Shown: one piece after another, positions 14,584 to 14,870 of the stretch
Position numbering within the stretch: the first letter of the stretch is position 1
Layout: every line of letters starts with the position of its first letter
From: an uncultured Oscillospiraceae bacterium
Lineage (GTDB): Bacteria; Bacillota_A; Clostridia; Oscillospirales; Acutalibacteraceae
DNA length: 14,870 nt
Assembly (NCBI GenBank): GCA_900554165.1
Contig: USGR01000005.1
Location: 1 to 14,870, forward strand
Direction: 5' to 3'
Notes under the pieces: model-generated
Told to the model about the DNA's origin: nothing
The model's input: only the letters and a program-made list of their open reading frames with translations
The model's database searches: none
Program-made: the position numbers and the translations under genes

Positions 14584-14870
14584 GTTGTAGGGTATGTATA
14601 GAAACATGGCGGTAGCTTTGATGTAATATAGAGTGATGCAGGCCGATAATCGGAAACATAGTTCTTATTTATAAAGCAAGAATATGTAGCGCATACGTTT
14701 ATTCATGGAAGGTAAATGCATGTAAGAGAGAATGTTCAGTACATCTTGATATGTTTACGGTTGGTAATTATTAGATTTGCTAAGTCACAGGCTAAGCAGG
14801 CATCCTTGAGTATAAAAAATAAAGGTGGAGTAAATTTAAAAATAAACATATAATAAATAATACTTTTAAT
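14584..14870. other. Gene-free right edge of the window
   Basis: No gene is supported in these 287 bases. A small inverted repeat CCGATAATCGG is at 14643-14653. AAAGGTGGAG (14821-14830) resembles a ribosome binding site, but no ATG, GTG or TTG follows at a useful distance before the window ends, so a gene starting here cannot be claimed. Confidence 0.3.

Overview
This window reads as core chromosome of a low- to mid-GC Gram-positive bacterium, most likely a member of the class Clostridia. The reasons are the strong AGGAGG/AGAGGTGA-type ribosome binding sites, AT-rich intergenic DNA with near-consensus TTGACA/TATAAT promoters, a Rex regulator, zinc-ribbon forms of L28 and L31, and the dgt-dnaG-rpoD gene order common in this class. 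I see no phage, plasmid, insertion sequence, CRISPR array, tRNA or rRNA.

Left half (minus strand, read right to left): rpmB (L28) with its own promoter and terminator, then aconitase, isocitrate dehydrogenase and the redox repressor Rex. Aconitase plus isocitrate dehydrogenase make 2-oxoglutarate from citrate, supplying carbon for glutamate and producing NAD(P)H, and Rex senses NADH/NAD+. The aconitase promoter is close to consensus and sits inside an unusual field of inverted and direct repeats. The 400-base gap between aconitase and isocitrate dehydrogenase is richer in GC and structured, and may be a dispersed repeat or gene remnant. At the far left a strong plus-strand terminator ends a gene outside the window, converging on rex.

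Right half (plus strand): rpmE (L31), a YigZ/IMPACT-family protein, a dGTPase-like HD hydrolase, DNA primase, the primary sigma factor (overlapping dnaG by one base), a second full-length RpoD-like sigma factor, an Rrf2-family regulator with three cysteines placed for an iron-sulfur cluster, and a branched-chain amino acid aminotransferase with a textbook terminator. dgt-dnaG-rpoD joins nucleotide-pool control, replication priming and transcription.

Most of the window is ordinary housekeeping DNA; I found no new multi-gene system. The best leads are: (1) the YigZ-family gene, whose conserved N-terminus has no standard start codon and seems to begin at ATA behind a well-placed ribosome binding site and two hairpins; (2) a consensus extended -10 promoter followed by about 320 untranslated bases before ilvE, either a long leader or a small RNA; (3) two tandem primary-type sigma factors; (4) the repeat-rich aconitase control region; (5) GC-richer, structured intergenic blocks that may belong to a repeat family.
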